The position numbers and the translations under genes were made by a program. 64,000 nucleotides of DNA. Source: Ottelia alismoides. Taxonomy: Eukaryota > Streptophyta > Magnoliopsida > Alismatales > Hydrocharitaceae. Positions 22,151 to 34,800 of the stretch are shown piece by piece. Location of the stretch: the NCBI GenBank assembly GCA_037367405.1, contig JAZKJV010006049.1:620001-684000 (forward strand), given 5' to 3'. The notes below the pieces were generated by a model, which had not been told where the DNA came from, searched no databases, and was given only the letters and a program-made list of their open reading frames with translations. Each line of letters opens with the position of its first letter. Position 1 is the stretch's first letter.

Positions 22151-23516
22151 GGCACGGCTTAGGTTAATTTACATCACATTTTGAGTGTTTGATTTTCTAA
22201 CCCCCGGGTAGTCTGACCCCCGGTTGTTCTTGTAATTATTTCTCTCATTTATTTTTGCTTTATTTTATTTTTGTGTCACTCTCTGACCTTATCTTAATTT
22301 TTGTGCGAGGAACGCGAGGAGTCGGCGACGCTTCGAAGACTTAGCACTTAGATTGTGTGAGAGAAAGAGAGGCCTTGTAATTTTCATTTTATTTTATTTC
22401 TTTTGCATCGTTTCCAGCGGTTCCCGTTTGGGTTCTCGCGCGTGTAAAAATAGTGGAAACCGTGTCCCGTGTGCTGTGTGGTTGATTGGTAACTTAGCTT
22501 GCACTAGCGGCTCCTCGTATCTAGGACTTGTTTGTGCTCGTAATCAATAGGACCACACAACACATTTAAAAGACGCACTTAGACCGCAGGACTTAGTTCA
22601 AATCAATCTGTTCTTCACGCTAATAGAACTGCCTGTCTAGGAGCGGCTTTTATCGCCTGCATTTGCATATAGGATAGAGTTTTCAATTCTGTATAGCATC
22701 CTGCATCGACAAGCGAAGGGATCACTGTAAGTATTCCTCTACTTAGCATACGCATCATAGATTTTTAACTTGCATCGGCTTTTCTCGATTTCCCCCTCTG
22801 ATTTTCTCACTTAATTAAAGGAAATTGGGACTGTCCGATAGGCGTGCTTTGTGGTGATTAAATTTCAGTGATAACCTACTTTAAAACTGGGACTGCTAAC
22901 AGTATTGACAATAAAAAGGGAATAAAACTGAAAATTGTTTGCGGGAGAGTAACCCGACCTTGTTTTCCAGGCTGAGTGAGGGTACCTGAGTGTGTGTGAA
23001 CACCCTAAGGTAGAGCCCAAATCCCCGTCTTCCATATCATCGTTCTGACTGATCCTAGCAAATATCACAAGCCGGATACTTTCAGATTCTTTGACTAGTA
23101 CCAAGTAGCCTCCGCCTGTCTCAGGTAGATAGGGGCGAAATTGCGGTACTTCGCGACAAGCTGCCAGTAACCCCCCGGGGTGAAGTTCCGGCCTTGTCAG
23201 CCTCCGCCTGCTTGCAGGTAGATAGGGGCGTGGTCACTGAATCCCTCGGCTTGGGATAGGAGCGAAGAAAGGAAGGAGCGGCGGTATCTTAGACGACAGG
23301 ATAAACAGGGAAGACGCATCCGGCTCTGAGCCGACTTCCCTCTAGGCCGCGTAATCCTTGCTAGATTTGCTTGAAATTCACACTTAAAAATTACAAGATA
23401 AATTGGACTCAATTTGAGTCCTTCACTGTGTTGAGTGTGAAAACCAGGGTCTTGGATTGTTCTTCTTGCTTGCTTCAGGTAGGAGTAAAAATCCTATCTT
23501 CTTCTCGCTTATCAAG
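22151..23516 (+). other. Athila untranslated leader
   Basis: A 1.37 kb non-coding leader between the primer site and gag. It contains a direct repeat: gcctccgcctg, then caggtagataggggcg, at 23108-23137 and again at 23200-23230. No frame with recognisable domains. Confidence 0.7.
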
Positions 23517-25596
23517 ATGAGTCAATGGGGAGATCTCGACACACAATTCACTGATCCCTCTATGAGTCCCCCAGATAACTCGTCTTTTTCGGTCCAAACG
23601 CACTTTGGACCACCCAGGGACTCATGCCCTCTTGAGTCCCTGGTTCCCTCCTGCTCAGGGTGGTTACCCTCAAACCAACCCTTTTATCTCCTCTGAGAGT
23701 ACCGAGGAAGACCATTGCCTCGGTAATCCATTCCTTGATTTACCCTCTAACACCGGACCTATTTTCCAAACCCCAGAACTGGAGGGAGAAATGCCGCCAA
23801 GGATGCCGCCCGACGAGGACCAGATGAGACAGATCCTTAGACGTCTGGCAGAAGCTGAACAGAAGAATGCCGATCTCACTGCACGAATGGGGCAGATTAT
23901 AGTAGCAGAAGAAATCGACCGGCCAATGGTCGATACATATAACCCGGCGGAGAACGAGATCCAGAATTGGCTAGCACCTGCAGTTCCCGACCAGGCATTC
24001 GAGCTGAAGCCCCACTTCCTTAGCCTGCTGCCGAAGTTCAACGGAAACCTCAGCGAAGAGCCGTACACCTTCCTCCGTGACTTCGAACTAGTCTGTAATA
24101 ATCTGAGCCATCCCAATGTTGGCCAAGACTATATCAGACTGAAAGCCACCCCTTTTGCCTTAGGAGATAAGGCCTGCACATTGGCTGAAGAACCTAGGGG
24201 TGGTTTGTACTACCTGGATGCAGTTCAAGGACCTCTTCCTGAAGAAGTTCTACCCACTCAGTAGAACCAATCAGATGCGTACGAAGATTGCCAGCTTCGC
24301 CCAAGGACCCTGCGAACCGTTCCACGAGGCGTGGGACAGGTTCAATGATTTAGTGCAGCAATGCCCATGCCACGGCATTTCAAAGGCGATCCTAGTCCAG
24401 ACCTTGTTCTGCGGCTTAACCCCAGAGATGCAGGGGTTAGTCAGCGCCGCCTGCGGAGGAAGCTATCTGAACAAGAACGAACACGCCGTATGGAAGATCC
24501 TGGAGCAGATGGCAGAAACCGGCAGGTCACAGGCCACAAGGGCCTATCAGTTGTCTCCCTCGATTCTATCCAACGAGACAACTAAAAGGACTGTTGCTGA
24601 TCTGACAGAGGACCTCATCCCCAGCATGGGGATGATTGCAGACAAGCTCACCATGGTCGAACAGATCCACAAGCGAGTCGCGGAGATGGAGTCTCTTTCG
24701 AGCCTTCCCAAGAAGGTGGAGGAACTCTCTGAAAAGGTAGCCAAGATGAGCTACCCACCCCTTCTGCACCACCTGTACCTGTACATCGAGTTCATCTTGT
24801 ACAGGAACAGGCACCGGGGTCTCAAAGCAGCTGGGATCAGACTTACACCCAGCAGAACCATCAAGCACCCCCACCAGTTGAGACAGCATACGAGAGCCTC
24901 CGCCCGTCTACGAGATCAACGGGCTCTGGTATAGCCGTGACCCACTAGTCCGGCAAATTGAGATGGGGAAGGATCAGGGCACACCGCCCAACCCCAGTAT
25001 ACCAGGAGACCAGACCCGTCACAATCCCGCGATACCAGTCCAGGCCAGACCAGGGGTACCAGCCGCAGCAGCGAACCTACCAGCAGGGGCCAGCACCACC
25101 CCATCAGCAGCAGTATCGGCACGGCCAGCAGGCCAGTTCAGGACGGCATCCACGCAGCAGCCAGCCCAGGCCCACCGAGTTGGAGTCCCTCACCTTGGCG
25201 ATCCAGACCCTGTCTGATAGGGTCCAGCAGATGCAGAACGATTACTTGGACATGAGAACCGACATCAATCGGGTCTCTCGTGCTCAAGACCAACAAACGG
25301 CGCCAAGGACTCCACTTCCCGCACAGGTTCAGGCCAACCCGAACAGCATACACCAAGGCCAGAACCGACCTAGAGATCAGGTAGACTATTCAGATAATTA
25401 TTTATCTGAACATGAGATCCTTTCGTATGATAATGTTAACCATATGTCCCTCAGGAGCGGAAGGACCGTGACCATACCTGATCGGGCACGGGCACAACAG
25501 GAAGGAACCTCCGAAGTTCGACCTGAGGAGAATTCGGAGGAGGAGGAAGAGGAGCATCACCACCACCACCGCAAGCAGAAGAAGAGGAACATCTGA
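23517..25596 (+). pseudogene. Athila gag, frameshifted
   Basis: Gag starts at ATG 23517 (MSQWGDLDTQF) and is spread over several frames. The capsid-type region reads FELKPHFLSLLPKFNGNLSE and TFLRDFELVCNNLSHP in one frame (to 24.2 kb) and continues FKDLFLKKFYPLSRTNQMRT, FHEAWDRFNDLVQQCPCHGI and LVQTLFCGLTPEMQGLVSAA in the next (24200-24934). A Gln/Pro-rich linker and a Glu-rich end (EENSEEEEEEHHHHHRKQKK) follow in a third frame to 25596. The shift at 24.19 kb lies in a TT where one T would keep the frame. No zinc knuckle was seen, which is common in this clade. Structural protein of the virus-like particle; dead as it stands. Confidence 0.85.
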
Positions 25597-25996
25597 GTCC
25601 TCGAAGCAGCACCCCCGCATCCACCTGGAGTCCGACGGCACCGATGAGCCCGCACCTCCATCTGAGGAGGACCAGTCAGAAGAAGCGGAAGACGCATCAC
25701 CGGTTTTCGCCCAAGCATTTTCCTTTCGTCAGAGTCAGCATCAGAGTCTGTACAAAAGTCCGAGTCAGAGTCCTGTCCAGAAACTCAGTTTTCAGTTTCT
25801 AATGAAAATATTTCAGTTCCAGATCCTGAGTTAATAATCCCTTTCCCCCAAGCTCTTAAGGGTGGGAAGAAGAAAAACACAAAAATCCCAAAAGATGACC
25901 CTGAGATGGCTGAATTTTGTAACAAACATATCAAGGTCACAATCCCTTTCGACAAGTTCGTGGAAATGACCCCTGCAATTCCAGAAATACCTTAAG

Positions 25997-26721
25997 GTGC
26001 GATGCACACCTACTAGGGTTAGCAGGAAGACCAAAAGCCGTGTTGAGAAACACGTTCTATCAGTAGCCACGACTTGTGCAATAAAGAACTCGTTTCCTCG
26101 GAAACGAAGAGACATGGGTGCACACTATGTAGTGAGTCATGTTGATGACATCGCGTTTGCACGCACTCTCCTTGACAATGGTTCCTCGATCAATTTGATG
26201 CCCACAGCCCTCTATGAGCGGCTTGATCTCGGACCTCTTAGGAATCTAGAGCTATTCTGCAGTTTGCAGATAAATCCACTAAGAGGTCCCAAGGAGAATT
26301 AAGGAACATTGTGATCAAAGTCGAGGGTCAGGAATACCTGGTGGACTTCACTGTCCTTGATATGGAGACCCCTCGTAATTGGAGAGATTCCCAGATTATC
26401 TTGGGTAGGCCCTTCCTTAGAACAGCAGGGGCCTTATTCGATTATAAGAATGGGAAGATTCAGTTCCAAACTCCAGGCGGAGATGAGGAACTAGAGATGA
26501 AGCAGACCAGATGGCAGAGACCGGACTCCGAATCCAGCACCGAGTACTCTTCGATCGAAACAGACAGTGCACATGTAGACTTAGTTGGGCCATGGAGACA
26601 GAACCCAGCCAGCACCGATATGTCCATCTCCTTTGAAGATGATCCAGTACATGAGTCAGTCTGCGAGATCATTAGGAACGAGTACAGCTCTGAGCCTGCA
26701 TCACCCCTACATCTTCGATGA
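25997..26721 (+). pseudogene. Athila aspartic protease, frameshifted
   Basis: The frame 25997-26302 carries the active-site loop LLDNGSSINLMP, where most relatives have D-L/S-G-A/S, so the second position is Asn. A one-base shift near 26.29 kb leads to 26311-26721 with the C-terminal flap ILGRPFLRTAGALFDYKNGK. This enzyme would process the polyprotein. It precedes the RT as in all Ty3/Gypsy elements. About 400 bp between gag and this frame have no clear continuous frame. Confidence 0.8.
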
Positions 26722-28500
26722 CATAGAGGCCCAAGAGGGCCTGTCAGTCCTTACATCCTTAGGACAATCGGAAGATGAGGAAGACGAGTCGGACGAGGCG
26801 TTTGCCGATTGCATGGAGACCTTTGACGATCCGACTCCAGAGCCAAGCTTGGTGGCAGCCACTGCAGATCAAGATCCAGCCACTTCCAACACCGAACCAG
26901 ATCGGATTGAGCCAGACTTCTTAGATGATCATACCATCCCTGAGCTCAAACCCTTACCCACAACCCTTAAGTATGCCTTCCTTGCGGGCGCAGCCAAGAA
27001 ATTTCCGGTCATTATCAGTTCGCAATTGACCGAGGAGCAGGAATCTCGCTTGCTAGAGATCCTGGAGAAGAACCGCAAGGCAATAGGCTGGAGCATTTCC
27101 GATCTCCACGGGATAAATCCCGCTCTGTGTTCGCACCATATATATTTGGAGAATGAAGCCAAACCCTCTCGTGAATTCCAACGTCGGTTGAATCCAAATC
27201 TACGAGAGGTTGTCAAGAAAGAGATAGAAAATGGTGCGACGCGGGTTTTATCTACCCAATCTCCGACTCTAAGTGGGTGGCCCCAATCCATGTTGTCCCC
27301 GAAAAAGTCGGGAATTCAGACGACCACCAACGAGGACGGAGAGGAGATCGTGACGAGAGTACCCACGTCGTGGCGCGTCTGTGTGGATTACAGACGCCTG
27401 AATGCCGCGACGAAGAAGGATCATTTCCCCCTACCGTTCATTGATCAGATCTTAGAGAGACTAGCAGGGAAAGAATTCTTCTGCTTCCTTGATGGGTTCT
27501 CGGGCTACAATCAAGTAGCCATAGCTCCAGAGGACCAGGAAAAGACCACGTTCACATGCCCCTTTGGTACCTATGCTTTCAGGCGCATGCCTTTTGGGTT
27601 ATGCAATGCTCCAGGTACTTTTCAAAGGTGCATGATTGCTGTATTCGCCGAAATGGTCGGCGAATTCCTGGAAGTCTTCATGGATGACTTTTCGGTCCAC
27701 GGCGACTCTTTTGATTCCTGCCTTAGGAATCTGGGACCGAGTCCTCAAAAGATGTTGTGAGGTCAATCTGGTGCTCTCCTGGGAGAAAAGTCACTTTATG
27801 GTGACGGAGGGCATAGTGTTGGGGCACGTCATCTCCAAGAGAGGAATGGAGGTTGACCCTGCCAAGGTGGATGTGATCAGACGACTCCAGCCACCAACCA
27901 ACGTACGGCAGTTGCGGTCGTTCCTCGGGCATGTCGGATTTTATCGGAGGTTCATCAAAGATTTTTCTTAAAATTGCCCGACCGCTAACTGAGCTTTTAG
28001 GCAAAGACGCGGAGTTTATTGTCGATCACAAGTGTCTTGCGGCCTTTAAGCTATTACAAGGAATGATTATGGACGCACCCATTTTACAAGCCCCAGATTG
28101 GTCTCTCCCTTTTGAGATCATGACGGATGCATCAGATTATGCTGTTGGGGCTGTATTGGGACAAAGAAGAGATGGCGTCCCGTTTGCAATCCACTACGCA
28201 AGCAAAGTGCTTGATTCTGCTCAGCGTAACTATACAGTTACCGAAAAGGAAATGCTGGCGGTAGTGTTTGCCTTGGACAAATTCAGATCGCATTTAATCG
28301 GATCCAAGGTGACTGTGTTCACAGACCACACGGCACTACGATATTTGATGGAGAAGAAGGACGCGAAGGCGCGTCTTCTTCGTTGGATTCTACTTATCCA
28401 GGAATTTTGATTTGGACATCCGTGATAAACCTGGAAAGAAGAACGTAGTAGCTGATCATCTCTCTCGTCTCGAAAATATTAATACTTCGAGGTTCCCCAA
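26722..28500 (+). pseudogene. Athila reverse transcriptase and RNase H, frameshifted
   Basis: RT motifs run WRVCVDYRRLNAATKKDHFP (27.37 kb), FCFLDGFSGYNQVAIAPEDQ, TYAFRRMPFGLCNAPGTFQR and the catalytic FMDDFSVHG (27.68 kb) in the frame ending at 27760. After a shift in a G run follow LVLSWEKSHFMVTEGIVLGH and [15 protein letters not shown] (to 27971). After a shift in a T run comes RNase H ([51 protein letters not shown]) to 28410. Then comes VVADHLSRL. A pair of compensating one-base changes brackets 27.23-27.30 kb. The catalytic Asp residues are intact, so only the frame is broken. Confidence 0.92.
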
Positions 28501-29892
28501 TTCGAGACTCCTTCCCTGACGAGTCGATTTTTGTTATCGACTCACCTCCCATGGTATGCCAATATCGTGAACTATCTTGTCTCCAAGAAGGTTCCCGAGG
28601 ATTGGGCCCAAGAGCCAAATTGACCGACTAAAGTCGGATGCTAGACACTACCATTGGGAGGATCCGATCCTTTTCTTTGAAGGACCGGATTGCGTCTGGA
28701 GACGTTGTATTCCTCAGGAGGAATACCAGAGTGTCCTTTCTTTATGCCATAGCTTAGAGGCAGGAGGACACCACTCCGGGAAGAGGACCGCATGGAAGGT
28801 GCTTCAGTGTGGCTTTTACTGGCCGACTCTGTTTCGCGATGCCACCACCTTCGCGAAGTCGTGCCCAGTATGCCAGAGAATGGGAGGAACCGTTGGTTCC
28901 AAGGATGAGATGCCGATGCAGCCGGTCATCATTTGTGATGTCTTTGACGCCTGGGGCATCGACTTCATGGGCCCATTCCCTGTCAGCCACGGATTTGAAT
29001 ACATCCTTCTTGCGGTGGATTATCTGTCAAGATGGGTGGAGGCTATCCCGACCCGAGCCGCAGACAGCAGGACTGTCTGTAAGTTTATCAGAGAGCACAT
29101 AATCTCTAGGTCGGGATCCCCAAAATGATGATATCAGATGGGGGTAGCCACTTTGTGAATCGGGAGGTGAAGAAACTCCTGAAGGATTACGGCATCGAAC
29201 ACCGTGTCGCTAGTCCTTACCACCCACAAACCAATGGTATGGCTGAGGTGTCAAATAGGGAGGTAAAAACAATACTGCAAAAGCTCGTCCGCCCAGACAG
29301 GAAGGACTGGTCTCAGATCTTGGATCAGGTCCTCTGGGCGTATAGGACGGCTTACAAGACACCGTTAGGTACCTCCCCATTCCGAATGGTATTCGGAAAG
29401 CCGTGCCATTTGCCCGCAGAGTTAGTGCATAAATCAGAATGGGCAATAAAGAAGGTCAACTGGAACACACACCTGGGCCAAAAACAGAGAGACATGGATC
29501 TGAATGAGCTTGTGGAAGTCAGAAACCGCGCATACGACAACAGTGTGGTGTACAAGGACAAGGTGAAGCGTTGGCACGATAGATTTATCAGACGAAAGAC
29601 CTTTGTTCCTGGACAGAAGGTATGGTTGTTCAATGCCAGGCTGAAGACCTTCCAAGGCAAGCTGAAATCCAAGTGGACGGGACCATTTGTAGTCCGAACG
29701 GTGCATGATAGTGGATGTGTCGAGATCTCAGATCTCGCGGATGACGCACCGACATTCCTGGTTAATGGGCAGCTGTTGAAGCACTTCGTTGAATCTAATG
29801 AACAGTTAGTCCATGTGGAGGAGATTGTATTCATGCGCGAGACAGATACAGCAGATACATCTCAAGCCGTGCATGAGACCTTGCAGCAATGA
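28501..29892 (+). pseudogene. Athila integrase, frameshifted once in the core
   Basis: The H2C2 zinc finger lies at 28.74-28.88 kb (LCHSLEAGGHHSGKRTAWKV, then CPVCQRMGG). The catalytic core has Asp in WGIDFMGPFP (28.96 kb), Asp in MISDGGSHF (29.13 kb) and Glu in MAEVSNREVK, giving the D,D-35,E set. A one-base loss in a TT at about 29.11 kb separates the frame 28577-29128 from 29125-29892. The C-terminal part (KSKWTGPFVVRTVHDSG) is complete to the stop at 29892. There is no chromodomain. It inserts the cDNA into the genome. Confidence 0.92.
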
Positions 29893-30677
29893 ACTCCAGC
29901 CATCAGCAGCATCTTCAGAAGATTCAGACCGACTCATTTGTACATATATCATCATTCCTGTATATCCTTTCCTCTACCTCCACGATTCTAGTAACCCATC
30001 CCCACATCATCGAATCATTATCTCGGACTATACTTAGGATGACCAGATCCTAAGTATAGGGGGAAGGGGTCACCCGAGTCGTTTCACTGTACATTCTCCA
30101 GATCACATCGGTCCTCATACGCATTTCTTACCAATACTTAGGCTGACCTAAGCCTAAGTATAGGGGGGACCGATGCCCATATTGTATATTCATCCATTCC
30201 CATCTTTCCTCGTCCGCCCCATTTTTGATCTTCTTCTACACTTAGGCCGCCAGAGCCTAAGTATAGGGGGGCAAGACGACTTCTATACTTTCTATTCCTC
30301 TTTGGCTCTCCTATGCTTAGCACGAGCTATGTCTTTTTCCTCGCTCTCTGTGCTCTGAGGACATAGCACACGCTAAGTATAGGGGGGCGTGTATATATTA
30401 CATATATACTTTACCCATAGCTCGTACTTTCGCATATTTTTGTATATATATATTTGCAATAATTATGGGTGGGTAAAAATTGAAAAAAAAAAAATTGTAC
30501 ACTTGTATACTACTTGTAAACCTTTTGTAAAAATTAAAAAAAATTAATAATAAATTAATGTACAAATTATATCAACTAAAGATTGTTGTAAATAATAATA
30601 AAAAAAAAGATTGTTGTATACCAGAAAAATAAAACAAAAAGGCTTCTTATTTACTCTTGCATATTATCTTGCATTTT

Positions 30678-30712
<35 letters not shown>

Positions 30713-31838
30713 TGCATTTCATTCATAGCATGTCATCTGCACATCATCTGCATATCTTGCATATGCAAAGTGAAAAGCTAGTGGGTTCTGAACCAAGTTA
30801 TGAGTAGATATTGAGGATGGACTTGATTTGACCTTAACCCATCTAATTTCAGAGGGACCTTATAGGAACTGGAATTAAGATTTTTCAGGTCAAGTGACTT
30901 AATTCTTTGAGTCCGCAAGTCTATGTTCACATGTCATCTTGATTAGTCTAAGTAGAATATTTCGTGCATACGCAGGATTCTCTTAGATAATGACCTAACT
31001 TGGACAAGCACAATGCACGTAGCTCTTCATTGATGAGGTGGTGAGGAGGTAGAATCCTTTAGCTTGGAGTAGCACACGGGTGGAAACATCCGTCCTCCTC
31101 TAGGGAGGGTAGTGCATCTCAACCTAGTCTAGTGGTGTTGACATCTAAGGACGGGATGCTGTGGGTTGCAATAATGCTTCAAAAGAGGGATAGTCTACTG
31201 GCTCAAGAGGAAAAACTCCTGATGTACATGCTGCACATTGTATATAGTGAAAAAAAAAAAAAAAAAAAAATTGCAAGAAAACTCCAAAAAAATCAGACAG
31301 GTCCAAGTCAAAGAAAAAAAATTTTTACCTGTCGGAGTACGAAGAAATGCAGCTGGATGACTTGGCTACACTGGTCAGGCATCCCGGGATAGGTGGCTAC
31401 ACTGGCCACCGTCCATTCTTTTCTCTACCCCCTCCTCTTGAGTTGGTCGCACTTGAACTTAGAAGGGAATACCCCGCTCCTCGAGGAAAGAGTTACTGGA
31501 CCGGGTTATTGAGTTACCTTGTTAGAGGAGGCTGGTTCCGAGTCATTTCTGATGTGGAGAGCTATATCTCACTTACACAGTACAAGTAAGAATCATAGTC
31601 ATCAGAAATTTGCGTTTGAGGATTTGTTCTGACCTGGCTATTGAGGCGTCTTGAATAGAAGACTTGTGGAACTTGAAGTCTGTTAGCTCTTAAGTTCAGG
31701 TCCAAATAAGGTTCCGCCACACAATTAATCCAAAGGTCGAGTCAGGCTCCATTTTTAACTTTTGTTCATGACCTTGGTATGGAACCCAAAATCATTTCAC
31801 TCTTGCATTTCATTTAGTTGCTCGGGGACGAGCAAGGT
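29893..31838 (+). other. Athila 3' non-coding region
   Basis: Between the integrase stop and the polypurine tract there is no envelope-like or other supported frame. The first 500 bp hold four stem-loop/G-run modules. 30430-30720 is very AT-rich with A runs (one of about 30 near 30680), another A run lies near 31250, and the rest is unremarkable. Confidence 0.75.
30029..30390 (+). repeat. Series of four stem-loop plus G-run modules
   Basis: Module 1: tatacttaggat (30029-30040), loop gaccag, atcctaagtata, then GGGGG. Module 2: atacttaggct (30134-30144), loop gaccta, agcctaagtat, A, then GGGGGG. Module 3: acttaggc with gcctaagt (30240-30262) and G6. Module 4: a longer, bulged stem (cttagc...gctatgtc against gacatagc...gctaag, 30316-30375), then tataGGGGGG. 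Spacing is about 105-125 bp. The right half of each (taagtataggggg) equals the polypurine tract at 31839-31852. Stems are perfect in modules 1 and 2. Function unknown. Confidence 0.9.
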
Positions 31839-31852
31839 TTAAGTATAGGGGG
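31818..31852 (+). promoter_or_regulatory. Polypurine tract with preceding hairpin
   Basis: ttaagtataggggg ends one base before the 3' LTR and is the expected start site of plus-strand DNA synthesis. Just upstream, ttgctcg-ggga-cgagcaa (31818-31835) is a perfect 7-bp stem with a 4-base loop. Confidence 0.85.
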
Positions 31853-31853
31853 T

Positions 31854-34800
31854 TGATGAATCTGTGATTCATCACATCAAAAGTCAAAAATAGAGCCTTG
31901 TTCCCGAGAAAATAGAGGCATATTTCCCTTTATCTTGCATAAATAGCATTCATGCATGCATCCATAATTCATGCATTTTAGGAGCTCATCTGCATTTAAA
32001 TAAGAAGCCAAAAATCACCTGTAAAAGACCTCTTCATCAAATAACTCCTTCTCTATAATATATGTATATACTCCTTAAGAATATAGGGAAGAAAGCCACA
32101 AATCACCCTTGTAAAAGAGCCTAAATACCCTGAGCACCCTTGTACATTAAAACACACATAAAGCCCGCATACAAACTCCTACTTAGGTCTACTCACTCTT
32201 AGAATACTACATATCAAAAGACCTTCAAAATGAGACTAATTTCATTGAAATTGGAGCTTGTATGAGGAACTTGGGTTTTTGGGTCATTTTGTATACTACA
32301 TATGTATATTTATGTAACTTTGTATTTATGTATCATATTTGACCTCATCTCCGTCTTTGGTCAACATGAAACTTGTAGATCTCATCAAGATCTACAACTT
32401 TCATGTTTTGAGTTTTTCCAAATTCGGCCTCCTCCTCTTTCTACACGTGTCTTTCCCTTCGACCACTCACAGCAGGCCACGTGGCGCCCTCTGATTGCGC
32501 CACGCGGCCCGCTGCCCTTTGTCTGCTCCGCCCGCGCCCTCCACCGTTGGATCGCACCTCAGATCCAACGGCCCAGGCCTGACCACGTCCGCTCTCTTCT
32601 ACAGCCATCAGATCCACCCCGCATTCCATCTGGACCGTTCCTTAGCGCCGCATCCTCAACGAGCCACGTGGCGACCTCTAGGCCGCCCGATCGCGCCCCC
32701 GATCCCTTCATCACAACCGCTCGTCTTCCAGCGGATCGTGACCCTCAGATCAATCACCTAGACCCGATCCTAGCCGCCCGCTCGCACTTCGCCCGCGTCA
32801 CGCCACGTGTCACCCTCATAGCCCTTCATCTGGGCACTCCAGATCTAATCTCACCCGCCCGCTTCGCGCCTCCATCTGGCCGTTGGATCACAAGATCCAA
32901 CGGCCAGGACTTCGTCCCCTACCTCGGGCAGCCCCTCTCTCCCACGATCTCCGCCTTGCGGGAGGGGCCGCCCCTTTCTATTCTCGGCCGCACTCCAGCC
33001 CCCCTCGCCGGCCACTGACTCTCCCACGATCTTCCCCACTCTTCCCTCTCCCTCGCCAACACCCTCGAACATCACCATCTCCGCCACACTCGCTCCACCA
33101 CCTCCATGAAACTCGCCACTCACCCAGCTCTGCCGCCACCTTCGACCTATAAATACACCCTCTCCGACCACATTCAAGCCCATCCGCCACTCCAGGAAAG
33201 AACCCCGAGCTCCAAGCTTCCTCTTGGTGACAGCAAGCGGCCGAATTGTTGAGCGACGAAGGACCTTCTTCTCCGGCGAGATCCACGGTGCACCGCCGTG
33301 CCGCAGCCGCCCTCCGCGTAGCTGCACGAGCTCGAGGCTTACCGACCTCTGGAGCGACGACCCCTGGAGCTCAAAACCGAGCCCCAAACCCCAGGTAACC
33401 TCCTTCATCCCCTCTCCGATCATCCTCTTCTTTTCTTCCGATCTTCTCCGATTTTATTCGCCTTCCACGGACATCTCCACACCTCCTCGACATCCCGACG
33501 AGCTCCGCGACGGTGCTAGCATCCTCGCGGGCTTCTCCACTTCGCCATTCACCGCACTTCGACCATCGTCGACTAGCAGCTCCGCCGCTTGTCCGGAGCC
33601 ACCTCGCCCGATCACCTCAAGCACCCGCAGGCCTCACCGACCACGCCATCCTCTCCACGATCGTATCAGCACGCTTCGGCTATCCACATAACCCTTGCAG
33701 GTACCCGATCATCATTGGCCGGAGCTTCATCGGATCCTTCTTCGAGCTTCATCGACCAGGTGCTCCAGCCCTCCTCCAGCCAATCCGAGACCACCGGAGG
33801 CTTCGCCGTCCTCATCCGCTGCTTCCGAGCTAGCTGGGAGCTGACAGAGCTCACTGACGGAGCTCAGCGAGGCAGGCGGAGGTCAGCCCCCTTCACCGGA
33901 GCACAGGCCCCTCCTCCGCAGGCGGCGGAGGAGCGTTGAAGGAGAAACAGCAGCCACCGTTCGATCTTCTGATCGAACGGCCCTCGTCCCGCCACGCGTC
34001 TCTTCACCGCCTTCGTCCTCGACCGTCGATCGCACCAAGGATCGGACGCTCCACCCGCTGCCACGCGTCTTCACCTACCACCCTTGGATCCATCCAGATC
34101 CAAGGGCCCTCAGGCCGCCACGTCGCCCGATCCGAGCCTCGGCACCCAAGCCTAGGCTCGGGTCCCCCGAAGCAGATCCGAGGCTAACCCGAGCCTCCAG
34201 AAGCCCCGACCCTCGATCCGAGCCTCCAGAAGCCCCGACCCTCGATCCGAGCCTCCGACGCCTCCGAGCCTAGGCCGCCCCACGTGAGGAGCACGTGCGG
34301 CCTGGGTAAATTGCACCGACACCCCTGGAGGTTTCCAAAATTGCAGAAAGGTCCCTGTGAAGCAGACATCACGTGAGGCGCACGTGATTCGTGGAGAATT
34401 TGCATTCAAGTCCTGCATAGTCTTGGTAATTGCACTTTAGTCCCTGTCAGCATGTTTATTTCTTGAACATTTATTTTTCAGTATTGCATTTAGACCCCTA
34501 TGTTTGCACGTGTCCATAGCATGCATTTTTGATTATTTTTGAATTTTAAAAGTTGCATATTGTTGAGAACTTTGTCCTCTACCTGTTAGCACACGTGTTG
34601 TATTTTTGTTGGTTTTCTTGATTTATTAATGAATTAATTGGTTGATTTGAGTCATATTTTGCCCAGAGATGCCATTTGATTTTTAGTAAATTATCTGTGC
34701 CTTCAAAAATCACCAAAAAAATCACAGTAGCTTAAGGACATTGTTTTTAACATCCCATAAAAATTTCACATCATTTGCACGCATAACGAGGCCTGAATAA

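Noticed and set aside
29893..31838. Possible envelope-like gene, expected in some Athila elements
   Set aside because: No frame longer than about 90 codons and no signal or membrane segment in the right place; the region is stem-loops and AT-rich DNA.
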